This document shows positions 25,405 to 32,782 of a DNA stretch of 54,466 nucleotides, one piece after another. A program made the translations under genes and the position numbers. Each line of letters starts with the position of its first letter. The stretch's first letter is position 1. The notes beneath the pieces are model-generated. The model did not search any database. It saw only the letters and a list, made by a program, of their open reading frames with translations, and had not been told where the DNA came from. Source of the DNA: Haloarculaceae archaeon H-GB1-1 (GTDB taxonomy: Archaea; Halobacteriota; Halobacteria; Halobacteriales; Haloarculaceae); contig JARUKX010000024.1 in the NCBI GenBank assembly GCA_029688825.1, positions 1-54,466 on the forward strand, given 5' to 3'.

Positions 25405-27585
25405 TCATTGAAACGCCGCCAGTCGCAGGTCGCGCCCGTCGGCGAGGTACGTCTCGATGCGCTGGCGGTCCCAGCCGAGCGGCGAGACGACGCTCTCGCC
25501 GGCCCGGACGAGCAGGTCCCGGTAGTAGTCGGCGTCGTAGTCGTCCGGGTCCTCGAAGTCGAGACGGACGCGCTCGGGAGAGCGGCGGGTGTCCGCGACG
25601 ACGACGTACCGGACGTCCTGTCCCGGCTGGCGCTCCAGCCCGCGGTCGGCGGCCCGCTCCAGCGCGGCGACGGCGTGCGTGTAGCGGTCGTACGCCGCGA
25701 GCGGTTTCGAGACGCGCTGGCGAATCAGGAGATCACTGGCGTCGACGTCGCCCGAGCGAAGGCGCGCGAGTGCGCGAGCCAGCCGGTCACAGACCGCTTC
25801 GGCGACCTCGCGGTCCGATGCCCCCGCCGAGAGGTGGCGGTCGAGTTCGCGGAGGAGGTCCCGCTGCACGTCCTCTACGAACGCGGGCGTGCTCCGCTGT
25901 CGCGCTTCGATACCCCGGAGTTTGTACTCGTCTTCGCCCGCGACCGTCCCGAAGTAGCGAGTGAGTGCGCCGGCATCCGAGCCGCGCATCGGGGCGAAGG
26001 CGACCCACGAGAAGCGGTTCTCCAGTTCGAGTTCGATGCCGACGGCCTCGCTGATATCGGGGAGGATCGACGACAGGGGTTCGGGGTCGTCGGCGACCGC
26101 CTGCACCCACAGGCTGTCGACGATGCCGTGGACGACGCGCCAGCCGCCAGCCTCCAGCCGGTCTTTGGCGTCCAGCAGGATCTCGCGAGCGAAGGCGTTG
26201 ATGGCCTCGTGGCACTCGATGCGGCCGAACTTCGCGTTGCGGTAGCCCTGGTAGCCGAAACAGGAGACGAGGATCCACTTCAGCGCCGACGAGCGCGCTT
26301 CGAGGTCGGCGATCCGGTCGGGGTCGTCGGCCGCCCGGAGTTCGCGCTTGATCTCGGCCCGGTCGTCGAGGATGGGCCGGAGTACGTCCGGGACGAAGCC
26401 GTCGCGGTCACAGACGGTGTAGCCCAGTCCCGGAACGTCGTCGGACGTCCCGTCCGTCCGCTCGTCGACGTCGGTTCGCTCCCGACAGTCCGGGCAATCG
26501 CAGCCGACGGTCTCCGGGCTGACGTTGTGCTCGCACATGATGCGCGGGTACAGCGACGCGAAGTCCACCTCGACGACGTCCTCGTGGACGCCGACGTCGG
26601 GCGCGAACGTGAACCCGCCGCGGTCGGCCCGGTGCAGCGTCTCGACCGTCTTGTACTCCTCCGGTCGCCACTTGTTCCAGGGGATCAGCACGTCCCGCTC
26701 CAGCGCGGTGCGACACTGGATGGCGGTCAGTATCGTCCCGATGCTGGCCCACGCGGTCTCCTGCAACGGTCGCCACGAGCGTTCGGCGAGGTCGAGCAGG
26801 CCCGCCAGCCCGGATTCGGCGAGCAGGAAGCTGTTCGAGCGGTCGACGACGGCGCGGCCGGGGACGTCGAACCGCGCCGGCGAGTGGCCGACCTGCCCGT
26901 AGCTCTCGAAGGTGCTCTCGCCCGCCAACTGCTCGAAGCCGGGGCGGCGGCCCAGCTGGAACGCCTCGAAGCCCAGTTTTCGGGCGCGCTCCCGACACAG
27001 CGCGAGCAGTTGCGCGCTGGAGCACAGCAGCACGTCGGGGTCGGTGCGGTGGATGCGCTCGTGGAGTGTTTCGAGGGCGTGCGCGGTCGTCTCGCCCGCC
27101 GACTCGCCGTCGACGGTCATCGCGGTCAGGTCGCCGTCCGCCAGCGCCTTCGTCGGGAGCGACACCGACAGCGTCTCCAGGTCGCGCTCTGGCACCGGCG
27201 GCGTCCCCGTCTCGACGCAGTAGCGAAAGCCCGGCTCGAAGTCGACGTTGAACAGCCGGTAGGTCCCCGGCGTGTACGCGCCGTCCTCGTGGAGATGGCG
27301 GATCTCGTGGGCCAGCGTCCGCACCTCGCCGACGCGGTCGAGCGTGACCGCCAGTACGCGCTCGCGCTCGCGGCGGTCGAGGTCGAGGTACCACCGCTCG
27401 TCGTCGACGGCCTGCACTTTGGGGTCGGCAACGAGCGTTGCCGCGAGGTCGGTCAGCGCGTCCTCGGGGCCGGCGACGTAGAGACGCGGTGCATAGTCGT
27501 CCGTCGTCCGCGTCTCGACGCCGTCGGTCGTCGCGTGCCACTCCCGAACCGTTCCGGCGTCGAACTCGCAGGTCAGCAGCGTCAT
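25405..27585 (-). CDS. B-family DNA polymerase, PolB2-like, with degenerate motifs
   Basis: The 726-residue protein keeps polymerase motif A as VEVDFASLYPRIM (Asp 341) and a motif B-like SSALKWILVSCFGYQGY (436-447). Motif C, usually DTDS, reads VHGIVDSLWV: the first Asp is replaced by Ile (about residue 488), while the second, a catalytic metal ligand in B-family enzymes, is kept (Asp 490). Where exonuclease motif I (DxE) is expected I find LETLSVSLP, and no clear motif II or III, so proofreading is probably lost. An extra Cys cluster CDCPDC follows motif A. The gene is the last of an overlapping three-gene operon after a RadA-like protein and a small helical protein. It is not the main replicative PolB; a translesion or accessory role is inferred. 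Confidence 0.85.
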   Translation of the reverse strand: MTLLTCEFDAGTVREWHATTDGVETRTTDDYAPRLYVAGPEDALTDLAATLVADPKVQAVDDERWYLDLDRRERERVLAVTLDRVGEVRTLAHEIRHLHEDGAYTPGTYRLFNVDFEPGFRYCVETGTPPVPERDLETLSVSLPTKALADGDLTAMTVDGESAGETTAHALETLHERIHRTDPDVLLCSSAQLLALCRERARKLGFEAFQLGRRPGFEQLAGESTFESYGQVGHSPARFDVPGRAVVDRSNSFLLAESGLAGLLDLAERSWRPLQETAWASIGTILTAIQCRTALERDVLIPWNKWRPEEYKTVETLHRADRGGFTFAPDVGVHEDVVEVDFASLYPRIMCEHNVSPETVGCDCPDCRERTDVDERTDGTSDDVPGLGYTVCDRDGFVPDVLRPILDDRAEIKRELRAADDPDRIADLEARSSALKWILVSCFGYQGYRNAKFGRIECHEAINAFAREILLDAKDRLEAGGWRVVHGIVDSLWVQAVADDPEPLSSILPDISEAVGIELELENRFSWVAFAPMRGSDAGALTRYFGTVAGEDEYKLRGIEARQRSTPAFVEDVQRDLLRELDRHLSAGASDREVAEAVCDRLARALARLRSGDVDASDLLIRQRVSKPLAAYDRYTHAVAALERAADRGLERQPGQDVRYVVVADTRRSPERVRLDFEDPDDYDADYYRDLLVRAGESVVSPLGWDRQRIETYLADGRDLRLAAFQ

Positions 27586-27827
27586 CGCTCCACCCGCTCG
27601 CGTAGCTCCCGCAGTTCCGCCTCCTGTGCGACGAGGATGGACAGGACCAGCGCGAGTTCGGGTTCGGTCGCGTTGGCGTAGCCCGCCGCGTCGGCGTGCT
27701 GGCGCGCCTTCACGAACAGCCGGTCGAAGTCCTCCGTGCGAGACCGGCGGAGCGCGCGCCGGAACGGCTGGTACTCCTCCTCGAAGCGCCGCAGGAAGTC
27801 CCGGTAGGTCGGGTTCGTCCGCCCCAT
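27582..27827 (-). CDS. Small helical protein between RadA-like and PolB2-like genes
   Basis: The 81-residue protein (MGRTNPTYRDFLRRFEEEYQ...) is predicted all-helical, with many Arg/Glu pairs, FDRLFVKARQHADAAGYAN in the middle and a C-terminal coiled-coil-like SILVAQEAELRELRERVER. ATG 27827 follows 2 nt after the RadA-like stop; a GTG at 27833 would overlap that stop (GTGA) and add two residues. Its own TGA overlaps the polymerase ATG (ATGA). Tight coupling on both sides suggests a subunit or adaptor for the polymerase. I know no experimental function. Confidence 0.75.
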   Translation of the reverse strand: MGRTNPTYRDFLRRFEEEYQPFRRALRRSRTEDFDRLFVKARQHADAAGYANATEPELALVLSILVAQEAELRELRERVER

Positions 27828-27829
27828 CG

Positions 27830-28486
27830 TCACCCCTCCACCAGCGAGAACGGCGTCGGCTCGACCGCCGGCGACCGCTCGCCGACCGCGCCGAACAGGT
27901 CGACCCAGTAGGGGATGGTCGTCTGCCAGTAGCCGCCGCAGTCGTAGGCGCGCGTCTCGAAGTCGTCGCCGTCGTAGCGGTAGCCGAAGGGCGTCCGCTC
28001 GCAGGTCAGTTCCCGGTCGGCGCGGTCGAGAGCCGCCGCCGCCAACTCGTCCTCGCCCGTCACCGACGCGAGAATCGGCACGTCCAGCGCGCCGGCGAGT
28101 TCGGCGAGCGTCCGCAGGCTCGCCGCGAACAGTCCCTCGCGCTCGTGGTCGGGCAGGTCGTCGTCGCGGTACAGCGACGCCACGTTCGGCGCGACGAGGA
28201 AGCCCGTCCGCGCCGTGGCCTCTCTCACCGTTCGCTTCACGAGGTCGTGGTGCTGGTAGGCGGTGAACGCCCGCGCGATGCGGACGCCGTCGAGTCGCCG
28301 CGGGCTCGACGCCATGTCGTACAGCGCGTACGTCGAGGCGGTGTTGCGCGCGTCCATCCAGTAGGTCGTCCCCGAGACGGTCGGAAGCGTCGCCAGCACG
28401 AGCCGATGCAGCGCCGTCGAGCGCGCGTTCGGCGTCCGTAGCACGGTCAGTCCGGGGTCGAGGTCCGGCGTCAGGTCGTCTCGCAT
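27830..28486 (-). CDS. RecA/RadA-like protein lacking a P-loop
   Basis: The 218-residue protein has the RecA-fold pattern: a strand-loop-helix at TVLRTPNARSTALHRLVLATL where the Walker A loop should be, then TTYWMDARNTASTYALYDMA (matching RadA's IDTE-type strand), VRIARAFTAYQHHDLVKRTV (matching ARAFNxxHQ in RadA) and a Walker B-like RTGFLVAPNVASLY. The GxxxxGKT sequence itself is absent, so ATP hydrolysis is unlikely. ATG 28486 is chosen over a frame open to 28636, which would translate through the TTTCCGGT repeats. It is the first gene of the operon with the small helical protein and the PolB2-like polymerase. The family assignment is by pattern and moderately sure. Confidence 0.68.
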   Translation of the reverse strand: MRDDLTPDLDPGLTVLRTPNARSTALHRLVLATLPTVSGTTYWMDARNTASTYALYDMASSPRRLDGVRIARAFTAYQHHDLVKRTVREATARTGFLVAPNVASLYRDDDLPDHEREGLFAASLRTLAELAGALDVPILASVTGEDELAAAALDRADRELTCERTPFGYRYDGDDFETRAYDCGGYWQTTIPYWVDLFGAVGERSPAVEPTPFSLVEG

Positions 28487-28528
28487 ACCTACGGCTGGGT
28501 CGTGGGATACAAAGAGCGCGAGGGGGTC

Positions 28529-28625
28529 GTTTCCGGTATTTCCGGTTTCTCGGGATTGTTTCGAATTCATAACCTTCAGGGCCTGTAGCGACGGAACAGA
28601 CGTTTCCGGTTTCGTTTCCGGTTTC
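28529..28625. repeat. Four TTTCCGGT copies in two pairs upstream of the RadA-like/PolB2 operon
   Basis: TTTCCGGT occurs at 28530-28537, 28539-28546, 28603-28610 and 28615-28622. The right pair forms a perfect 12-bp tandem repeat, GTTTCCGGTTTC twice (28602-28625). A TATA-like ttcataacc (28567-28575) lies between the pairs. The pairs flank the probable promoter of the operon, as expected for cooperative regulator binding. Confidence 0.6.
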
Positions 28626-28700
28626 GAGCGGGCCACCGGAGACCGCTGCTCGGCGACGCCGCTCTCCGGTCGCGGTCGGTCGACAGAACGAGGCCGCAGA

Positions 28701-29720
28701 CTACTCGGCGAGCGAGAGGTCCGTCGCGACGTACTGCTTCGCGCGCTTTTGGCCCTCCGCGCGGACGAGGTCGTAGTGTTCGAGCTTCGAGAGGTAGTTC
28801 CGGACCATCCGACGCGACCGCGGGTCGGCGGTCCGTTCGCAGTACGCCTCGTAGAGGTCGCCCGGCGAGACGCCGTCGCGCTCGCGGACGATCTCGTAGC
28901 AGATTCGCTGGTCGTCGGTGAGGTTCTCCAGCGTCTGCTGGCGGAGCGTCGGCCGCGCGTTCTCGACGGCGTCGTCGAGAACGCGATCGGTGATTCGTTC
29001 GTCGCCGGCCCGTGCCGCGGTCCGCACCGCGGTCCGGAGGATGGTCAGCCCGACGCGGGCGTCCCCGGCGGCGGCGTCCGCGACGTGCCGGAGTTGCGCG
29101 TCGGTCAGCGCGTCCGGCGTGAGCCCCTGCTCGACGCGGCGCTGGAGGATGGCGGTCAGTTCGTCCGTGCTGTAGCGGTCGAAGCGCACGCGCGGGCCGC
29201 CCTTGAAGCGGCTGTTGATGCGGTCGTCCATCCCCGCGAACAGCTCCGCCTCGTGGTTGGAGACCAGCAGCATCGACACGTGCGGAAGTGCGTGCAGGTC
29301 GTAGAGCACGTCCCGACCTTCCAGCTGATCGACCTCGTCGAGGACCACGACGTACGGGCAGTCGTCGGCCGAACGGAGCCGCTCCAGCAGGACGTCGTGG
29401 GGCGTCGACCCGCGGTGAACGTCCAGCGTCTCGCCGACGCCCTCCAGCAGCCGATACAGCAGGCGAAAGCGGGTGTTGTCCCGCCAGCAGTTGACGTACT
29501 GGATGCGGACGTCGAGCAGTTCCCGCTCCAGTCGACTCAACGTGTAGCGTGCCACACAGGTCTTGCCGACGCCGGTGGGCCCGAACAGAAAGGCGTCGTC
29601 GGCACGCCCACCGTCGACCAGCGGGTCGAGCGCCGCCGACAGTCGGTTCACCTCCTCGTGGCGGTGAACGACGTCCGCCGGGACGAAGTCCTCCTGCAAG
29701 ACGCGCGCGTCGGTGAGCAT
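28701..29720 (-). CDS. Orc1/Cdc6 family AAA+ ATPase
   Basis: The 339-residue protein has Walker A GPTGVGKTCVARYTL (about residue 48), Walker B VVLDEVDQLEG (about 125), sensor 1 MLLVSNHEAEL and a sensor 2-like AAGDARVGLTILRTAV. The C-terminal winged helix is at about 270-335 (DLYEAYCERTADPRSRRMVRNYLSKLEHYDLV). Archaeal Orc1/Cdc6 proteins bind origin repeats and load the MCM helicase. Haloarchaea have many copies, and some are not origin initiators. I find no typical ORB element beside it. It lies on the same strand as, and 215 nt upstream of, the RadA-like/PolB2 operon. Confidence 0.9.
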   Translation of the reverse strand: MLTDARVLQEDFVPADVVHRHEEVNRLSAALDPLVDGGRADDAFLFGPTGVGKTCVARYTLSRLERELLDVRIQYVNCWRDNTRFRLLYRLLEGVGETLDVHRGSTPHDVLLERLRSADDCPYVVVLDEVDQLEGRDVLYDLHALPHVSMLLVSNHEAELFAGMDDRINSRFKGGPRVRFDRYSTDELTAILQRRVEQGLTPDALTDAQLRHVADAAAGDARVGLTILRTAVRTAARAGDERITDRVLDDAVENARPTLRQQTLENLTDDQRICYEIVRERDGVSPGDLYEAYCERTADPRSRRMVRNYLSKLEHYDLVRAEGQKRAKQYVATDLSLAE

Positions 29721-30235
29721 TCGCTATCGTACCTAGCCGTACGTCCCACTTAGTTACCAGCCAACCCCAGAGTGAAAGTGAAAGTGGCGGACAGCGTGGG
29801 GGCGGCGAGCGCTGGCGTCGACTCGACGCGGTATCCCGTCGGCCTCTCGACCTCTCGAGACCACCACGCCGAACACCCGCGCAGTCCCGGGGTTTCGGCC
29901 CGATTTCTGACCCGACTTAACTGTCCGTACAATATAACCTCAAGCGTTAGTGTTGCCCCGTGATTACGGACGAGTGCGGGGAAGTACCCCACTGCTCACC
30001 CACATTCCCCACAACGACACTACGGTATCCGACGGGACGCCCCACCCACCGTCCCGTTCCGGGGTGCCCACCCCACCCCCAATCCACCCTGTGCACACAT
30101 CTCGCTGGTACATTCCGGCATCTTTCGTTCCAGCATCTTTTCCGCGTCGCTCGCTCCCGAGCAGCGCTTCGGTCACGGTGATTTCGAGCCCATCCGTGAG
30201 ATTAACTATCTCCCACGCAGAACCCACGAGCGAAC
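29721..30235. other. 515-bp gene-free region with promoter dyad and hairpins
   Basis: The open frames here translate to unconvincing sequence. A dyad CGTAC-n6-GTACG (29728-29743) lies 8 nt before the Orc1 start, near its expected transcription start. A TATA-like tacaatataacc at about 29929-29940 points to plus-strand transcription from about 29960. From 29956 to 30077 several hairpins follow (listed separately). Another TATA-like gattaactat at about 30199-30208 serves the gene at 30236. Confidence 0.55.
29956..30077 (+). ncRNA. Candidate structured RNA (strand uncertain)
   Basis: Perfect stems: CCCCG (29956-29960) with CGGGG (29977-29981); alternatively GGGG (29978-29981) with CCCC (29987-29990), sharing the same G-run, so the two are mutually exclusive; ACGGGAC (30032-30038) with GTCCCGT (30051-30057); and GGGGTG-CC-CACCCC near 30061-30074. 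A TATA-like element lies about 20-25 nt before the first stem on the plus strand. It does not match RNase P, SRP or tRNA signatures that I know. Confidence 0.3.
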
Positions 30236-30553
30236 ATGGGACTTCACGGTGAACTCCGAGACGCAGTAGAGAACGGCCGCGACGAAGTCGTGCAGGTACT
30301 GGCCTCCTACAAGGCAGTGCCCGTCGAGGTCGAGGACTCCGGCGTCGAGACGGCGGACCTCCTCGGCGGCGGTTCCGACACCCCCGACTTCGAACTGGAG
30401 AAGCGCGGCGTCGAGGAGTCCGAGGACGACCACCTCGTCGACCGCCAGACGCGCAAGCTCGTCGTCGAGGCGCTCGGCGTCGACTCCTCCGAGGAGTGCG
30501 AGCAGGTCGTCGAGGAACTCGAACGCCACGACGACTGGGGCGCGAAGGCGTAA
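30236..30553 (+). CDS. Acidic haloarchaeal protein, function unknown
   Basis: The 105-residue protein has an N-terminal helix (HGELRDAVENGRDEVVQVLASYKA), a central acidic disordered part and a C-terminal helical part (DDHLVDRQTRKLVVEALGVDSSEECEQVVEELE). Its acidic composition and codon use are those of a real haloarchaeal gene. I do not recognise the family. A TATA-like gattaactat 28-37 nt upstream suggests a leaderless transcript. Confidence 0.65.
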   Translation: MGLHGELRDAVENGRDEVVQVLASYKAVPVEVEDSGVETADLLGGGSDTPDFELEKRGVEESEDDHLVDRQTRKLVVEALGVDSSEECEQVVEELERHDDWGAKA

Positions 30554-30630
30554 CTGCCACGCAGTCGACCCTTCTTCGTGCCACGACCGCCGAGCGACCG
30601 CGCTCGTCTCGGTCCGGCCCGGTCGGCGAC

Positions 30631-31410
30631 CTACCACTCCGCCTGCGAGAGCGGCCCGACGCGACGCGACTGGAAACCCACGATCTCGTCGTACCCGTCG
30701 GTCGACATCAACACCGGATAGAACGGCTCGGCGGCCCGCTCGACCTCGTCGTCCCGGCGAGCGAACACCTCGCCCGCCGTGACGCGCTCGAAGTTCCGCC
30801 CGCAGAACTCGAAGCCCGCCCCCTCGACGACGCCGGTCACCTCGAACAGCGTCGGGTCAGACCGCTGGAACGGCGCGTCGAGGAGGCCGTTCGCGGCCAG
30901 GAACGTCCGGAGGATCCGCGTCGCGTTCTCGGCGGCCGCCTCGGTGCCCTTGTACCCACACTCGACGGCGACGCCGTCGACGTGCCCGACGAGTCCGCCG
31001 GGGACAGCGCTGATGTCCACGACCCGCGAGACGCCGGTCGTCGCGGCCAGCGCAGCCGTCACCGCCGAGCGGCGCTGGACGAGCGCGAACGGATCGGCGA
31101 ACGACCGCGTCGAGTGCAGGTCCAGCACCCGCGTGCCGTCGAGTTCGGTCAGCAATCGAGCAGCCAGTCGCGACTCGTGGCTGTCACTCTCGGAATCGCC
31201 CGGGAACGCGCGATTCAGGTCTTCGTCGACGAACCGAACGCCCGCGTCCAGCGCGCGCTCGTTGGCGATGACGAACGTCACCGGCTCGGCCAGCGACGCG
31301 TCGCTGGCCAGAAATCGCTCGATAGCGACCGCCCCACAGGGCTCGTCGCCGTGGAGACACGCGACCACGGCATAAGCGGACTCACCCTCACCACGCTGAA
31401 CGACACGCAT
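30631..31410 (-). CDS. Succinylglutamate desuccinylase/aspartoacylase family zinc hydrolase
   Basis: The 259-residue protein has the M14-like zinc motif VACLHGDEPCGAVAIERFL (HxxE) and the third ligand in TRVLDLHSTRSFADPFAL, with an intermediate RFVDEDLNRAFPGD (the substrate-binding DLNRxFPG signature). The family deacylates N-acyl amino acids or trims peptides. ATG 31410 is chosen because the zinc motif starts shortly after; further upstream the frame is antisense-like. The physiological substrate is unknown. The VOC gene upstream is on the same strand, 61 nt away. Confidence 0.85.
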   Translation of the reverse strand: MRVVQRGEGESAYAVVACLHGDEPCGAVAIERFLASDASLAEPVTFVIANERALDAGVRFVDEDLNRAFPGDSESDSHESRLAARLLTELDGTRVLDLHSTRSFADPFALVQRRSAVTAALAATTGVSRVVDISAVPGGLVGHVDGVAVECGYKGTEAAAENATRILRTFLAANGLLDAPFQRSDPTLFEVTGVVEGAGFEFCGRNFERVTAGEVFARRDDEVERAAEPFYPVLMSTDGYDEIVGFQSRRVGPLSQAEW

Positions 31411-31471
31411 CTGTCCAGTGGACGACCGGGGGCTACTTAGTCGGCCGTGCTCGGCCGCGTCCCACCCCCAC

Positions 31472-31891
31472 TCAGGCCTCGAGCACTTCGACGAGGTTCC
31501 CCTCGGGGTCCTGCACGAACAGAATCTTCGTCCCGCTGGCGGTCGTCTGCGGCTCGCTGATCGTCTCCACGTCGTCGTCGAGATCGTGGTAGAAGGCGTC
31601 GAGGTCCTCGACGGCGAACCCGAGGTGCTTCGCGCCCGTCTGATTGATCGCGTCCGCCGCCGCATCGTCGCCCGCCGGCTCGTACTCGACCAGTTCGACG
31701 CGCGTCCCGTCCGCGTCGAGATGCGCGAACCGCCCGGCCGCGCCCTCGACGCCGACGCCAGTCTCGAAGGCTTCCCCAGAGACGGAGAATCGGGACAGCA
31801 CGTCGAGGCCCAGAACGTCGCGGTAGAAAGTCACTGCACGGTCCAGGTCGCGAACGGTCACGCCGTAGTGGTGTGCCGAGAGGTCTGCCAT
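31472..31891 (-). CDS. VOC family (glyoxalase-like) protein
   Basis: The 139-residue protein is a two-module betaalphabetabetabeta fold: first module AHHYGVTVRDLDRAVTFYRDVLGLDVLS, second module KHLGFAVEDLDAFYHDLDDDVE and the C-terminal ILFVQDPEGNLVEVLEA. Metal-ligand candidates are His in HHYGVTV, Glu in VELVEYEP, His in KHLGFAV and Glu near the C-terminus, as in glyoxalase I or extradiol dioxygenases. Start ATG 31891 (MADLSAHHYG) leads directly into strand 1. The substrate is unknown. Confidence 0.85.
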   Translation of the reverse strand: MADLSAHHYGVTVRDLDRAVTFYRDVLGLDVLSRFSVSGEAFETGVGVEGAAGRFAHLDADGTRVELVEYEPAGDDAAADAINQTGAKHLGFAVEDLDAFYHDLDDDVETISEPQTTASGTKILFVQDPEGNLVEVLEA

Positions 31892-32047
31892 ACGCGAATC
31901 GCCGCGTTCGCGCCCCAAAGCCGCTTCGAGTTCCGAGTCGGGAGGGCTGGCGGCCAGCGTCTGAGAGACGCCGTACGAGGCGAGTGGTCACGACGACGAC
32001 GAGGCGATTGCCGCTTCGGCGAACTGTGACGACGGTGGCGGGAGAGG

Positions 32048-32782
32048 TCAGGGTGTCGCGATCCCGTGCCGGGCGTCCCAGGCGACGAACGTTCGAGCGA
32101 GGCGGGCGAGCGCGGCGAAGATGCCCTCGACGGTGTCCTTCTCCTCGACGGCCTCGTGGAACTCGTCGAGCCAACCGAGCCGACCGACGGTTATCCGCTG
32201 GTACTCGCGGACGGTCGCGAGTTCGTCGGTGGCGTCACCCCCACCAGCGAGATGGGTGGCCTCTCGTTCGCAGAGCGCGCGCATGAACTCGAGGTCGGCG
32301 GCGAGGTGGTCGGGGATCCCGTCGCCCCGCTCGGGGTCGAAGCCAGCGGTTCCGTGGGACTGCGAGGCGGCGGCCGCGGGGTCGCCCATCAGTTCGCCCG
32401 CCTGACCCGCATCGTGGTACTGCGAGTCCGACTCGAAGGATTCGCTCGGTTCGTCGGCCCAGGCCGACGCGAACGGGGGGACGTAGTGCGGACCGGGGAC
32501 GACGAACAGGTTGTCGTAGCCGATTCGGAGCGCCTGGGCGTCGAGGTCGGGACGTTCCAGCACCTTCCCGTCGACGTCGACCGGAAGCTGACCGGCGAGG
32601 TCGGCCAGCGTTCCATCGCCGAGCGCCGCTGCGAGGAGTTCGATGTCGCCGTCGAAGGCTGCAGCGAGCAGCGCGTACACGTCGGCTCTGGCCCGGGCGG
32701 CCGCTGCGTCGCCGTCCTCGGGTTCGCGGTCGGCCGCGGCGGGCTCGGTCTCGCACGCGGTGGTGTCGTCCATCGGAATCAC
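32048..32782 (-). CDS. dmsD: TorD/DmsD family molybdoenzyme chaperone
   Basis: The 244-residue helical protein follows the catalytic subunit of a molybdoenzyme and contains the family segments ALRIGYDNLFVVPGPHYVPPFASAW (the Y-x-x-LF...P-x-x-S/A signature) and DHLAADLEFMRALCERE (H-x-x-x-E/D-L-x-FM). TorD-like chaperones bind the Tat signal of the apoenzyme and help cofactor insertion before export. A GTG at 32782 overlaps the stop of the catalytic gene (GTGA); an ATG at 32773 is the alternative start. The role is clear from family and context. Confidence 0.88.
   Translation of the reverse strand: MIPMDDTTACETEPAAADREPEDGDAAAARARADVYALLAAAFDGDIELLAAALGDGTLADLAGQLPVDVDGKVLERPDLDAQALRIGYDNLFVVPGPHYVPPFASAWADEPSESFESDSQYHDAGQAGELMGDPAAAASQSHGTAGFDPERGDGIPDHLAADLEFMRALCEREATHLAGGGDATDELATVREYQRITVGRLGWLDEFHEAVEEKDTVEGIFAALARLARTFVAWDARHGIATP

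Noticed and set aside
25321-27681. Long open frame (786 codons) on the plus strand
   Set aside because: It is exactly antisense to the PolB2-like gene; its translation is Arg/Val/Ala-rich without family motifs. Long antisense frames are expected at this GC content.
28529-28625. TTTCCGGT copies as a CRISPR array
   Set aside because: Units are 8-12 bp with irregular spacing and no spacer-repeat structure or cas genes.
28487-28636. N-terminal extension of the RadA-like protein by 50 residues
   Set aside because: It would translate through the promoter region and TTTCCGGT repeats and shows Lys/Pro/Ser-rich sequence with no counterpart in the RecA fold.
29750-29992. Two small opposing frames (80 and 63 codons) upstream of the Orc1 gene
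   Set aside because: Composition is not acidic, no start context, and they overlap each other; I see no support for coding.
29956-30077. Hairpin region as RNase P, SRP RNA or tRNA
   Set aside because: The conserved sequence signatures of these RNAs and a cloverleaf are missing.
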